Assembly: GCF_001399685.1 (NCBI RefSeq)
Contig: NZ_JTHN01000084.1
Coordinates: forward strand, 1-64,000
Direction of reading: 5' to 3'
Length of the DNA stretch: 64,000 nucleotides
Source: Paenibacillus sp. A3
Lineage (GTDB): Bacteria > Bacillota > Bacilli > Paenibacillales > NBRC-103111
Shown one piece after another: positions 42,901 to 50,497 of this stretch. Under the pieces are notes generated by a model. It saw only the letters and a program-made list of their open reading frames with translations, was not told where the DNA came from and ran no database searches. The position numbers were made by a program, and so were the translations under genes. Position 1 is the first letter of the stretch. Each line of letters starts with the position of its first letter.

Positions 42901-45480
42901 ACGCTGCTGAACGGGGGCCGACTGTTCGTCGTTTCCAAAGACGATCTGATGAACGTCCGCCTGCTGGAGCAGCGGATGAAGGCATGGGGCATCAACGCGT
43001 TATGGCTCAGTGCCGCATTATGCAACCAGTGGACCCAGGAGAACGAAACGATGTTCGCCGGACTCCGTTGGCTGCTCGTAGGCGGGGAAGCGTTATCGCC
43101 GAAGCCGATCAATCGTTTGCGGCTCGCGTATCCGTCGCTGACCATTCTCAACGCCTACGGTCCGACGGAGAACACCACCTTTTCGACGAGCTATCCGATC
43201 GAGCGGACTTTTGAGCGCGACATCCCTATCGGCAAGCCGATCAGCAATACGACCTGTTACATTCTGGACAAAAGGGGACGTATCCAGCCTGTCGGAGCCG
43301 TCGGAGAAATCTACTTGGGAGGAGACGGCGTCGCGCTCGGCTATTGGAAGCAGGAGGAGCTGACGCGGAAGGCGTTTGTTCCGAATCCGTACGTCTCCGC
43401 CGAGGATCGCGAAAAAGGAAGAAATTTGGTGCTGTACCGGACAGGAGATCGCGGGAGATGGCTTCCGGATGGCAACATCCAGTATATCGGGCGGAGCGAC
43501 GGCCAGTTGAAGCTTCGCGGCTTCCGGATCGAACTGGGAGAGATCGAGCACCGCCTTGGCTGCTATCCCGCCGTCAAGCAATGCCTCGTCGTCGCCCGCG
43601 AGCTCCATGGGGAACTGCGGCTGATCGCTTATTATACATCGGAAATCGATGAACAGGATGTTCAAGAAGAACGGCTTCGAGCTTTTATGGCTGACGGCCT
43701 GCCTTCGTACATGCTTCCTTTCCGGTACGTTCGGCTGGAGTCGTTTCCGTTAACGGTGAACGGGAAAATCGACCGGGCAAGACTGCCTCTGCCGGAAGCG
43801 CGCCGTACCGGACAGACGTCCGAACCCGGTGCCGCAACCGAGCTGGAACAACGGATGGAGCAGATCTGGCGCACTGTGCTGAAGCTCGATCACATCCGCA
43901 AGGATGAAGAATTTCACGCGTTGGGAGGCCATTCGCTTCATGCGCTGCGCATCGTCAGCCTGCTGCAAAAGGACGGTTACCCGGTGACAGTCAACCAAAT
44001 CTTCCGGGAGCAAACGATCGAACGTTTGGCCCAATCCTTGAGCGGAACGCTTCCGGCTTCGGATTCGGTTTCGATGGCCCGCTCGGATACGGAAATGACG
44101 TTGAGACAGCAGACGTACCCGAATAATGGATTTCCGCTGTCGGCGGTGCAGAGACGTTTTTTCAACCGTGATTTGAAGAACCGCAACATGTTCAACGTGC
44201 CTTATCTGGCTTTGCTCAAGCTGCGGATCACGAAGCCAGAGATGAACCGTGCGCTGCAACTGCTGGTCGATCGGCATGCGGCGCTGCGGCTAACCTTTGC
44301 CCGACTCGATCACGGGGAATGGTACCAATATGAGCGGGACATCGATATGGACCGGGTGTTTTCCTATGTGGATCTGGGGGAGGCTGCGGCGTCCCATGAC
44401 ACCTTTATCTCGGACTACTGCTCGAAGCTTCAGCATGAATTTGACATCGGGGAAGGTCCTTTGTGGAAAGCCGTATTGTTTGACCATTATGGCGGCGGAA
44501 GCGGGCAGGTGCTGCTGCTCTTGTTCCATCATCTGATTTTTGACGGGATGTCGATGAACATCTGTCTGGATGAATTCAGACAGCTTCTCTTCACGTGGGC
44601 TGATGGGGGGCTCGACAAGGAAGCGGGAAGCAGCTACCGCGATTGGTGCCTGGCGTTGACGCAATATGCAGCCGGGGGCATACCGGCCGAGGCGGCAGCC
44701 TATTGGAGGGACGTTGTCGGAGGCGGCAAGTCTTTGCAGGTCGATTGGGAAGCGCAGGAATGGCCGGTTCATCGTCATATGGCGACGATCACCTATGATT
44801 TACTGGAAGACAACGAGCAGATTGGCCTGTTGAAAGCGTTGGCGGCACAGCGGCAAACCACCCCGCTCGGCGTCCTGCTAGCGGCATTGTCCCGGGCTTG
44901 CTTCGACTTGAAAAAGCAGCCCGACCTGCTGCTGCATCTGATGTCCTACCAGCGCGAGTCCTTTTTGCCGAACGTTGCCATTGACCGCACGATCGGATTT
45001 TTTGCCGGGGCTTATCCCGTACGAATCCGCATCGGGAAGCAGGAGCTTGCGGGCGATACCGAGGCGTTGCTGGAGCATGTCAAGCAGATGCTGCACGATA
45101 TTCCCAAGGAAGGCATGGACTATTTTGCTCTGCGGCATATCATCCCGGAGCTTCATCCGGAGGCGGAGCCGCTTATCGATGAAAGCCGCATGCTGTTCCA
45201 TTATCAATCGGAGGAAACGGCTTGGCAAGCCGACGATTTCTACGAGCCGTTGACCCTTCCGTACGGAAATACCAACGCGCCGGACAACCCTTCCGCTTAT
45301 TGGTTAAACATGACGGCTTGCTTAAAGCGGGACAGGTTGAGCTTGACTTGTTACTACAGCATGCTGCACTACGAAGAACAAACGATTGTCGGGCTGGTGC
45401 GCCGGTTTGCCGGGAATTTGCGCCATTGCATTGAGGTTCATACGCTCACACCTACGGGAGAAGGGAGTTTCCGGTCATGA
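36904..45480 (+). CDS. two-module non-ribosomal peptide synthetase
   Basis: 2858 aa. Order: truncated condensation domain (1-240, lacking HHxxxDG), adenylation A1 (260-770; YTSGSTGKPKGA at 427, FDAS at 472), carrier T1 (GGDSI, Ser816), epimerisation E (870-1310; HHLVIDGVSW from H997, NYLGQFD near 1214), condensation (1336-1780; YHILLDG, so the first His is Tyr but H1470 remains), A2 (1790-2290; FDAST at D1991), T2 (GGHSL, Ser2344) and a terminal C/E-like domain (2409-2858; HHLIFDG from H2542). Specificity codes read by eye: A1 DAYAVAAIIK, close to aromatic (Phe-type) codes; A2 DAFALGATFK, near Val/Ile codes. There is no thioesterase or reductase. Predicted product: a D-aromatic/L-aliphatic dipeptide, possibly extended or released by the terminal domain. 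The stop overlaps the glycosyltransferase start. Confidence 0.95.
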   Translation: MTPADGTALNDTLGGSRCCLPLFSNNRGQGEPVGDYVFHKIRLGNRQFKVMTEFVRRHQLCMPTFLTAVWSVLLSHYANQYEVPVLYSVVPDEAGSESYQHYPLFVNIRKEDCLLDLVCRVKTQMDDRKTGGGSWSETLAQQAEGGLSAPGREGYFNVGILEAHGRSLLPTANSEASDRRGMNQPEIALRYRYSLNELECAVQYDGKRFGKTQISRLAGQFRVLLTNVLNDPEKPVLFHPFLTASEGKQFSRWNDTDREYPAHKTVHQWVEEQAARTPEAVALEFRQQRLTYSELNRRANRIARVIVDAYQRKEQDDLPRGMLIPIMMERSADVIPAMLGVMKTGGAYLPVDPQYPEERIRFILEDAQAQIIVTTCQLAAKLKPVISQAGMEAEALICIDEQLAQPCDSDENLNVEVKQDDLAYVIYTSGSTGKPKGALIEHAGLVALIPYLIDRFGLTSETRVLQFASISFDASVYEWIGTLTVGGTLVVLSDEELPPYADISDVLEQKNIHLAMLPPAVLRTMSKRDLPGLRTIVSAGEACTPDIVNDWGKERLFLNAYGPTEVTIICSVGLCRPGKIVTIGQPVYNKRLFVLNPFGQPVPVGVPGELWVGGVGLARGYLNREELTKERFVHKELVMGDGHAPQIERLYKTGDIVKWTPGGELIFIGRSDDQVKIRGYRIELGEIEHRLRQYPGIDQCLVRAWHDGHYQKLAAYYTSAQELEEAELTRHLTSVLPAYMIPSYFCRLEAFPLNTNGKVDRSALPHPNTVWKHSSEKASETGEDEMEKRLLHIWRHLLKRQNIGVNDHFYAVGGDSILAIQTVSMARDHGIIVTPRQVAEHPTVKDLAAVAAWVDGGKEKEQAVDLAGEFGLTPIQHWFFEQRFEEPNYFNQSHMLLLNHCDPARLETALNRLVRLHPELAAQFVRRGHAYVQRYRTDAVVRLASYTIQETNRPDPEIAAICAKWHGQLDYESGTMLRAGLIEGHPDGKIRLFLSVHHLVIDGVSWRILLQELYPLYLGAELPPVPSPFKKWQAAIADYAQKEELRDHISYWSDVLTRSTAFQLPVDCCADNRSSAESAELIATLPPSDTQRLLHRCAHAYHTQINDLLLTAWSLMLSAWSGQGTVAFRLEGHGREHSVSDMNLTRTIGWFTSMFPVCIRLSAETPLGETIKSVKEQLRRIPDRGISFGALRYCHPDEAVRTALTASEPQALFNYLGQFDQTEAGEVNEWLSFTRDAAQDHSSPQNHGTSLLELNCSVVQGQLHLFMKYSRRHYEETTIARLTESFISCLLSIIEHCDGKESEEFTPGDFPLVSVEQLSLDRMVNTYHAQCGLDKIMPLSPLQKGLLFHYLDHPSSDQYFVQTSWKYEGRLDVTRYREAWQRVVAENDCLRTCFVWEALDEPVQCVVQTAEPDWTVEDISSQPADRQQEYFEQWITLDRERRFDLRRPAYRLALIRSGPEEWTVVWSYYHILLDGWSLPLLLNRVHDLYECSLQNIAPPRNPSLPFEPYIRWLMTKERTEAETFWKAYLADVTEPTPLPMEKSGLRFDAHQPIRRQQTETLQLDASFTGRMTAFVQQTQISLNTLVQFAWGKVLQVLHDADITVFGMVVSGRGSDLAKADRITGLLINTLPLVMHWNTEQSVADYVKELHHTIQKLNDYCYVSLNELKDWSSVQDHTLFHSIVAFENYLNDYRQPASGLNMSAMEEREKTNYPLTITITSDGDRIVIKLIYDADRLEQETVRGLTEHLLQALHFAVEHPDSAVGDISLMAEDEYDRIVYDWNRTFTEYPRESSVPELFGEQVRHRPSQTAVIAYDRVVTYERLDQLSRHVGSLLAEDAPVRGKLIGVCLPRSLGFIVSILGILKAGCAYVPIDPDFPAERTRDMIRDAGLDTIITSRSGAESLAETCRGVSLRLICADDFDTVTFMGQEEKGTCPADASDLAYLMYTSGSTGKPKGVMVEHRSIVRLVKHTNYFPFSPDIKLLYTGSPVFDASTFEIWGTLLNGGRLFVVSKDDLMNVRLLEQRMKAWGINALWLSAALCNQWTQENETMFAGLRWLLVGGEALSPKPINRLRLAYPSLTILNAYGPTENTTFSTSYPIERTFERDIPIGKPISNTTCYILDKRGRIQPVGAVGEIYLGGDGVALGYWKQEELTRKAFVPNPYVSAEDREKGRNLVLYRTGDRGRWLPDGNIQYIGRSDGQLKLRGFRIELGEIEHRLGCYPAVKQCLVVARELHGELRLIAYYTSEIDEQDVQEERLRAFMADGLPSYMLPFRYVRLESFPLTVNGKIDRARLPLPEARRTGQTSEPGAATELEQRMEQIWRTVLKLDHIRKDEEFHALGGHSLHALRIVSLLQKDGYPVTVNQIFREQTIERLAQSLSGTLPASDSVSMARSDTEMTLRQQTYPNNGFPLSAVQRRFFNRDLKNRNMFNVPYLALLKLRITKPEMNRALQLLVDRHAALRLTFARLDHGEWYQYERDIDMDRVFSYVDLGEAAASHDTFISDYCSKLQHEFDIGEGPLWKAVLFDHYGGGSGQVLLLLFHHLIFDGMSMNICLDEFRQLLFTWADGGLDKEAGSSYRDWCLALTQYAAGGIPAEAAAYWRDVVGGGKSLQVDWEAQEWPVHRHMATITYDLLEDNEQIGLLKALAAQRQTTPLGVLLAALSRACFDLKKQPDLLLHLMSYQRESFLPNVAIDRTIGFFAGAYPVRIRIGKQELAGDTEALLEHVKQMLHDIPKEGMDYFALRHIIPELHPEAEPLIDESRMLFHYQSEETAWQADDFYEPLTLPYGNTNAPDNPSAYWLNMTACLKRDRLSLTCYYSMLHYEEQTIVGLVRRFAGNLRHCIEVHTLTPTGEGSFRS

Positions 45481-46355
45481 AAATTTATGAATTTTGCCCG
45501 TTTTTCAACGAAAACCGGGTGGCGGAAATCAAATTGAAAGAAGATGCCCGCTGGATCGACGAGCTTCACGTGATCGAAGCCAATAAGACATTCAGCTATG
45601 CTGACAAGCCGAGAAACTTCGATCCTGCTTATCTCGGTCCGAAGGTGATTTACCATTCGCTTCATGCCGACAACGCGTTTCGCAAGCCGGAGCGGCACCA
45701 GTTGTATTTTAACCCGGAAACTTGCCAAGCGGCGAACTTTGACCGCTGGTATTGGCGCTTGCTGAGCTACAACAGCGCATTTCATAACGAAGCGTATCAG
45801 AGAAGCCGGTGCTCCGACATTTTGCGGGAGCGGGTCGAGGATGACGATGTCATCATTCTGGCCGACTTCGACGAGATCATCGACAGCCGAATGGCGGACC
45901 GGATTGTCTCCGAGGTGAAAAGACGTCAAGTCATTACCGTCAAAATGCACTATTCCGTCTTTTTCCTAAATCTATTCTGCCGCTCCAATCACGGTGCTCC
46001 TCACTGGAGCTATCGCGTATTCGCGATGACCGGACGATTTTTCAGAAGCATGCCTTTCTCGGCGGATTATCTAAGGAAGAAAGGGATTGCCGAAGGGCTC
46101 TATCCAGACATCTACTGCCTGGAGGAATCGGCCGGGTTTCATCATTCGTGGCTGGACTATCGTCAAACCGCACGGCCCAAGCTTCAAGCGTTTGCGGCCA
46201 ATGTCAAGGACAAAAGAATCGTGAACGAGGATTACATCAAGCAGTGTCTGGAGGATAAAAAGCTGTACTATCTCGATACCGAGCTGTACGTCGATAACGA
46301 AAAATCGTTTTTGACCGCGCTGCAGGACATCCAAGCGGCGGATCTATGGTATTGA
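45477..46355 (+). CDS. glycosyltransferase family 17-like protein
   Basis: 292-residue protein resembling GT17 (beta-1,4-N-acetylglucosaminyltransferase type). The opening MKIYEFCPFFNENRVAEIKL, then the segment WIDELHVIEANKTFSYADKPR and the acidic metal/nucleotide motif ILADFDEIIDS (Asp130-Phe-Asp132) are the family pattern; the C-terminus has HHSWLDYRQ. No signal peptide, so it acts in the cytosol on a soluble or enzyme-bound acceptor. ATG 45477 overlaps the NRPS stop (ATGA), giving translational coupling, and the pair ends at the terminator 46378. This coupling suggests that it glycosylates the NRPS product; donor and acceptor are unknown. Confidence 0.87.
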   Translation: MKIYEFCPFFNENRVAEIKLKEDARWIDELHVIEANKTFSYADKPRNFDPAYLGPKVIYHSLHADNAFRKPERHQLYFNPETCQAANFDRWYWRLLSYNSAFHNEAYQRSRCSDILRERVEDDDVIILADFDEIIDSRMADRIVSEVKRRQVITVKMHYSVFFLNLFCRSNHGAPHWSYRVFAMTGRFFRSMPFSADYLRKKGIAEGLYPDIYCLEESAGFHHSWLDYRQTARPKLQAFAANVKDKRIVNEDYIKQCLEDKKLYYLDTELYVDNEKSFLTALQDIQAADLWY

Positions 46356-46377
46356 AATCATTGAACAGCAAGCCTAT

Positions 46378-46406
46378 GAACCCGAAGCCTTTCGGGTTCT
46401 TTTTTA
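46378..46406 (+). terminator. terminator of the NRPS-glycosyltransferase operon
   Basis: GAACCCGAA/TTCGGGTTC perfect stem, GCCT loop, TTTTTT tail. Confidence 0.92.
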
Positions 46407-46423
46407 TAGTTACAAAAAAAGAA

Positions 46424-46438
46424 TTGACAACGCTTACA
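46424..46438 (+). promoter_or_regulatory. cre (CcpA) site overlapping a -35 element
   Basis: TTGACA (46424-46429) lies within TGACAACGCTTACA (46425-46438), whose complement TGTAAGCGTTGTCA fits the cre consensus TGWNANCGNTNNCA. A weak -10, AATGAT, follows at 17 bases. This implies carbon-catabolite control of the secreted protein gene at 46591. Confidence 0.65.
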
Positions 46439-46590
46439 TTTTAGTGAATGATGGATGTAGAAAACAAACCTGAAACAAACCAGAAGTCTTTACTTGTTTG
46501 ATGATCTTAATGTTTTGTAAACCAATATGGAACCAGAATGAAAAGTTCAAATCGGAAAACGGATATCCGGCGAAAAGGAGCTGTTGAACG

Positions 46591-48906
46591 ATGTTCTACT
46601 CAGAAAATGGAACAAACGGTAAGGCGAACGAAGCGATCAGCAGACGAAAAGTGCTGAAAACCTTGGGAATCGGAGGGGCGATTCTGGCCGGCAGCGCCTT
46701 CGGCGGCACGCGGTTTGCCTCGGCGGAAAGTCTGGAATCGAACGGCAAAGGGGATCGTCAAGTGATATGGGTCGCCAGCGTGGAGGAGCTGACGTCGCTC
46801 CCGCCCGGCCAGCTCAAGGACGGCTTGCATGTGTTCGTTGGCGGCTACTACAAGAGCGGCGACGGGGGAGGCAAGCTGGTTCGCTATATGGCAGGCAGTG
46901 CCAAAACCGATAACGGCGGCACGGTACACAAGCCGGCGAAAGGTCAAGGCTGCTTTGAAGTGGTGCATAACGGGGTGGGAGATTTTCGCTGGTTCGGCAT
47001 TTTCGATGCGAAGACGAATGCGGACGGGGCGCTGGACGCGCTGGTCAACGATCTGTCGATCCGCCGCGTCGAAGCGTACTCGGATCTGAATTTCGTCAAG
47101 CGCCATGTGTTTCACCGCAGCGACATCGAGATTGATTTTCAGGGACACACCGTAACGACCGAGGGGATCGAGCTGAACAAGGTAGACAACCCGTTTGGCG
47201 CCGTTATATTTTTCCAGGGGGTCAAAACCGACATGGTCCACACCGTGACGCTGAGTGAAGAGCTGCCGGAGTACTCGGATATTTTCGAGGTCGCCGATTC
47301 GTCTATTTTCGTGGTAGATAGCTGGTGGCATGCGCAAATCAAGAACAATCCGGGCGGAAACGCGCAGCGTGAGCTCGACTACCTGATCCAAGTAACGGAA
47401 ATTCTCGATGCCACCCATGTCCGGTGCAATTATAAGCTCGGCTGGCCGCTGGCGAAGGGACGCCAGTTGACCTACAGGAAGATCAACCCCGTTTTCCGAT
47501 GCCATGTGCGGAACATGAGCTTTATCGGTATCCCGGTGCCGCCTAACGGCACGAGCACCCGTCCGTTCCCGACTTGGGACCAGATCGGCTCGAATCCGGT
47601 CGCGTACGAATTCGCGGTTGAATGCGACGCATCGGGCATCAAGGCGACCAAAGTGTTTTGGCCGGTCGTCATGCGCAGGTACAACACCCATTATGTGACG
47701 GAGCGCTGTCAACTGATGAACCCGGAAGAACGCGATTGGGGCGGTACCGGCTATTTGACGCAGCAGATCAACGTGCTGTACGGCCACGTCAGGGATTGCA
47801 ACACGAGCAATGCCCGTCACTTGAACGATTTTACGTGCGCGGCCTACTGCATGGTTGAGAACTGTCACGGAGATGGCGACGAGTACGGCCCGTTCGTGAC
47901 ACACGGTCAATTCGAGCACGATCTGACGTATATCAACAACTCCGGCCTGTTGTCGTTCGCGAACAGCGGCTCGACTTGGGGCGACAGCGCCAAGCGGGTG
48001 ACCGTCAAGAAGCATATCGCATCGCGGATCGTCGCGCACAAGCGGCTTACCGACCTGACGCTTGAGGATTGCCATGCCGTCGTGACGTATACGAAGCCCG
48101 GCGTGAAAATGGCGAATTCAGGCTCGTTCTGGGTCAACATGGACGGGTTGCAGATGAGAGGCTGTACGGCGCAAGAGATGGTAACGATTTCGAAAAGCTC
48201 CTCCCGGGGCACAAGGAAAAATATGATCGACAGCTGCTCCTTCGGCATGCTGACGGGCTATGAAATCGCCCGTCCGATCCGCTCGGGAACGAACCAAGTC
48301 GGTTATATGCCGTGCAGCGGGGATTTGACGATTCTCAACAGTGAGTTTTACAACGTCGAGGATGTCAATTTGGGGAGCATCGATAAGCTGACCCTTATCA
48401 ATACTTGGTTTAAGGGACTGCCACAGGCAGGAGGTACGGTTAAGGTCGGCGCGCGTGAAATCGTCATGCAGGGCGGCGGACTTGTGGATTGCTGCTTCTT
48501 GTTCACCGGCGCATGGGACAAGGTCGGCGACGTCAACAATCCGAAAAATAAACCAGACCAGTGGATCGCAATCGACGGCGGCACGGTATTCAGCGGAACG
48601 AACGGCGAGAAGGCGTTCCTGAAGAGCATCGATCCGACGAACGTCATCACGTGGAATTTCGGAAACTGCAGGAGCGCCGCAGTGGACGCGGACACGGCAC
48701 ATTTCCAGATCCAAGGCGGGACGAACAAGCTGAAGGCCGTCGGCGCTCACTTCACGGGCGGTAAGTATGAAGCGGCGGACGGCGCTTTCGGAAGCGGAGG
48801 TTACTTCTTCATGACATCGTGCCTGGAAGAGAAGGTCAACCGGACGGCGCTGCCGGCGGAAAACGATACGGTAAAACACAGCGCCGGCAACTTTTCGCTT
48901 TCTTAA
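46591..48906 (+). CDS. Tat-exported right-handed beta-helix protein
   Basis: 771 aa. The N-terminus carries a twin-arginine motif, SRRKVLKTLG, then a hydrophobic stretch (AILAGSAFGG) and a FASAES cleavage region, so a folded protein is exported by Tat. Residues about 80-140 (LPPGQLKDGLHVFVGGYYKS) and the segment SDIEIDFQGHTVTTEG mark the start of a pectate-lyase-like or tail-spike-like beta-helix that runs to the C-terminus with repeated short strands such as DLTILNSEFYNVED and LTLINTWFKG. No catalytic residues were identifiable. Polysaccharide lyase or hydrolase activity is a plausible role, consistent with the cre site. AAGGAG lies about 10 bases before ATG 46591. Confidence 0.8.
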   Translation: MFYSENGTNGKANEAISRRKVLKTLGIGGAILAGSAFGGTRFASAESLESNGKGDRQVIWVASVEELTSLPPGQLKDGLHVFVGGYYKSGDGGGKLVRYMAGSAKTDNGGTVHKPAKGQGCFEVVHNGVGDFRWFGIFDAKTNADGALDALVNDLSIRRVEAYSDLNFVKRHVFHRSDIEIDFQGHTVTTEGIELNKVDNPFGAVIFFQGVKTDMVHTVTLSEELPEYSDIFEVADSSIFVVDSWWHAQIKNNPGGNAQRELDYLIQVTEILDATHVRCNYKLGWPLAKGRQLTYRKINPVFRCHVRNMSFIGIPVPPNGTSTRPFPTWDQIGSNPVAYEFAVECDASGIKATKVFWPVVMRRYNTHYVTERCQLMNPEERDWGGTGYLTQQINVLYGHVRDCNTSNARHLNDFTCAAYCMVENCHGDGDEYGPFVTHGQFEHDLTYINNSGLLSFANSGSTWGDSAKRVTVKKHIASRIVAHKRLTDLTLEDCHAVVTYTKPGVKMANSGSFWVNMDGLQMRGCTAQEMVTISKSSSRGTRKNMIDSCSFGMLTGYEIARPIRSGTNQVGYMPCSGDLTILNSEFYNVEDVNLGSIDKLTLINTWFKGLPQAGGTVKVGAREIVMQGGGLVDCCFLFTGAWDKVGDVNNPKNKPDQWIAIDGGTVFSGTNGEKAFLKSIDPTNVITWNFGNCRSAAVDADTAHFQIQGGTNKLKAVGAHFTGGKYEAADGAFGSGGYFFMTSCLEEKVNRTALPAENDTVKHSAGNFSLS

Positions 48907-48913
48907 GCGTGAC

Positions 48914-48952
48914 GGGATTCACGGTATAGCGGCATCGTTATGCCGTGAATCC
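48914..48952 (+). terminator. stem-loop after the beta-helix protein gene
   Basis: GGATTCACGG and CCGTGAATCC form a perfect ten-base stem with further pairing in the loop. It has no clear T-run, so termination may be partial. Confidence 0.6.
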
Positions 48953-48960
48953 TTCGTATG

Positions 48961-48991
48961 TTGACATGGAATATTGGGACCTTGTTATAAT
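48961..48991 (+). promoter_or_regulatory. promoter of the GntR-SBP gene
   Basis: TTGACA (48961-48966), 19-base spacer, TATAAT (48986-48991). The long spacer suggests modest strength or need for an activator. Confidence 0.55.
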
Positions 48992-49070
48992 AACAACGAA
49001 TAGAGCGGATACAGGATTCGTCCCTGTTTCCTGTTTTTTACCGTGTATCGGATGGAAATGAGGTCTAAGG

Positions 49071-50453
49071 ATGGTAGAAAGGACAAGTCGCAAAAAGCCC
49101 CGTGAGCGGCTGAGCGAATTCGTCAGCACGCTGCGGGAAGACATATTGACAGGAAAGCGGCCGGTAGGAGACTATTTGCCTTCCGAAAAATCTTTCGCCG
49201 CGCAGTTCCAGTTGAGCAATCAATCGGTGCGAAAAGGGCTGGAGGTTCTCGTTTCGGAGGGACTGATCGAAAAAATACCGCGCGTCGGTACGAAGGTTAT
49301 CGGTCCTCTGGACGGGGATTTCGTCACGGTAAAGCTGGGCTTTCACAGCTCCGTCACCGGAGAAGCGGGGATTCATCAGCTGTTGTCCATCTTTCAGGAG
49401 GAAAACCCGCATATTCGCGTACAAGCCGTGCCTACATCCAGCACCAACTTCAGGTATATCAGCGAGTACTTGTCCGGCGGCATCCTTGATGTGGTCATGA
49501 TGAACTTTATGAATTTTCAGGAATGTGTGGAGAACGGAGCCGAAGGGCTGCTGGAGCCGATGGAACGCAATCCGGATTTGTATTCCTTCCTGTCGGACGC
49601 GTTTAAGGTGAATGGCCGCCAGCTCGTGCAGCCGTTTATTTTTTCTCCGCTCATTCTTTGTTATAACCGGGAGCACTTTCGTGCGGCCCATTTATCCGAA
49701 CCGGATAGCAGCTGGCAGTGGAACGATCTGATCGACTATTCGTCGCGGCTTGCCATTTCGGGCGAACGGCTTGGTTTTCATTGCGACTTGTATTCGTCGA
49801 ACCGCTGGCCTCTTTTGCTGCTGCAGACCGGAGGAAAGTTCGAGCGGCACGAAGACGGCCGGCTTAAGCTTGCCGGTACGCCGATGATGGACGCGCTTCG
49901 CTACTGCGGGGAGATGAAGCATAGTATTCCCTTACTATCAGAAGGGGTGACGACCGGCGAATCGGAGCTGCTTCTGGCCAAGGGCAAAGCGTCGATGATC
50001 ATGACCAGTTATTTTTATTTGAATTATTTGCTTGGCGAGCAGGTATCCTTTGACATCGCACCTGTACCGCATCTGGGTACGCCGATGACGATGCTGCTGA
50101 ACATCGGGCTTGCGATCAATCGTCAGTCGCGCGTCAAAGCCGCCGCCGCCAAGCTGGTGGAATTTTTGACCGGCTACAAAGCTCAGCTTTTCGTTCGGCA
50201 GAACACGTACAGTCTTCCTGCGAGAAAATCCGCCGCCGAGTGGGTAGGGGAAGAGAAACGGTATCTTCCGTCGCGGTTTTCGCTATTTCGCGAAACGATT
50301 CCCGGCTTTCGATATTTTACGGACTTGGCGGTCAGCGCAAGAGAGCTGTCCGTCATCAATCAGGAGCTCAAGATGTATTGGGCGGGCTTGGAAACCGAGG
50401 AGGCAATGTGCTCCCAAATCGAGGAGCGCCTGGCGGTTGGTTACTCGTCCTAA
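49071..50453 (+). CDS. GntR-type DNA-binding domain fused to a solute-binding-protein domain
   Basis: 460 aa. Residues 8-78 are a GntR winged helix: LREDILTGKRPVGDYLPSEK with the recognition region FQLSNQSVRKGLEVLVSEGL and the wing PRVGTKVIG. Residues 85-455 resemble a family-1 extracellular sugar-binding protein (LLSIFQEENPHIRVQAVPTS, then GGKFERHEDGRLKLAGTP and AKGKASMIMTSYFYLNYL). There is no signal peptide, so the binding domain acts inside the cell as the effector sensor. This replaces the usual UTRA or FCD domain. It is next to a catabolite-controlled exported protein it may regulate. Ligand probably a sugar or oligosaccharide (inference). Confidence 0.85.
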   Translation: MVERTSRKKPRERLSEFVSTLREDILTGKRPVGDYLPSEKSFAAQFQLSNQSVRKGLEVLVSEGLIEKIPRVGTKVIGPLDGDFVTVKLGFHSSVTGEAGIHQLLSIFQEENPHIRVQAVPTSSTNFRYISEYLSGGILDVVMMNFMNFQECVENGAEGLLEPMERNPDLYSFLSDAFKVNGRQLVQPFIFSPLILCYNREHFRAAHLSEPDSSWQWNDLIDYSSRLAISGERLGFHCDLYSSNRWPLLLLQTGGKFERHEDGRLKLAGTPMMDALRYCGEMKHSIPLLSEGVTTGESELLLAKGKASMIMTSYFYLNYLLGEQVSFDIAPVPHLGTPMTMLLNIGLAINRQSRVKAAAAKLVEFLTGYKAQLFVRQNTYSLPARKSAAEWVGEEKRYLPSRFSLFRETIPGFRYFTDLAVSARELSVINQELKMYWAGLETEEAMCSQIEERLAVGYSS

Positions 50454-50465
50454 CAACAAAAAAAA

Positions 50466-50497
50466 CGGAGTCACGCAGGTTTGCGGGCTCCGTTTTC
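50466..50497. terminator. bidirectional terminator overlapping the MFS stop region
   Basis: AAAACGGAGTC and GGCTCCGTTTT pair around ACGCAGGTTTGCG. It ends both the GntR-SBP gene (+) and the MFS gene (-), whose last codons (NGARKPA) lie inside the stem. Confidence 0.85.

Noticed and set aside
46600-48075. 491-codon minus-strand frame opposite the beta-helix protein
   Set aside because: Low-quality composition, antisense to a gene with Tat signal and ribosome site.
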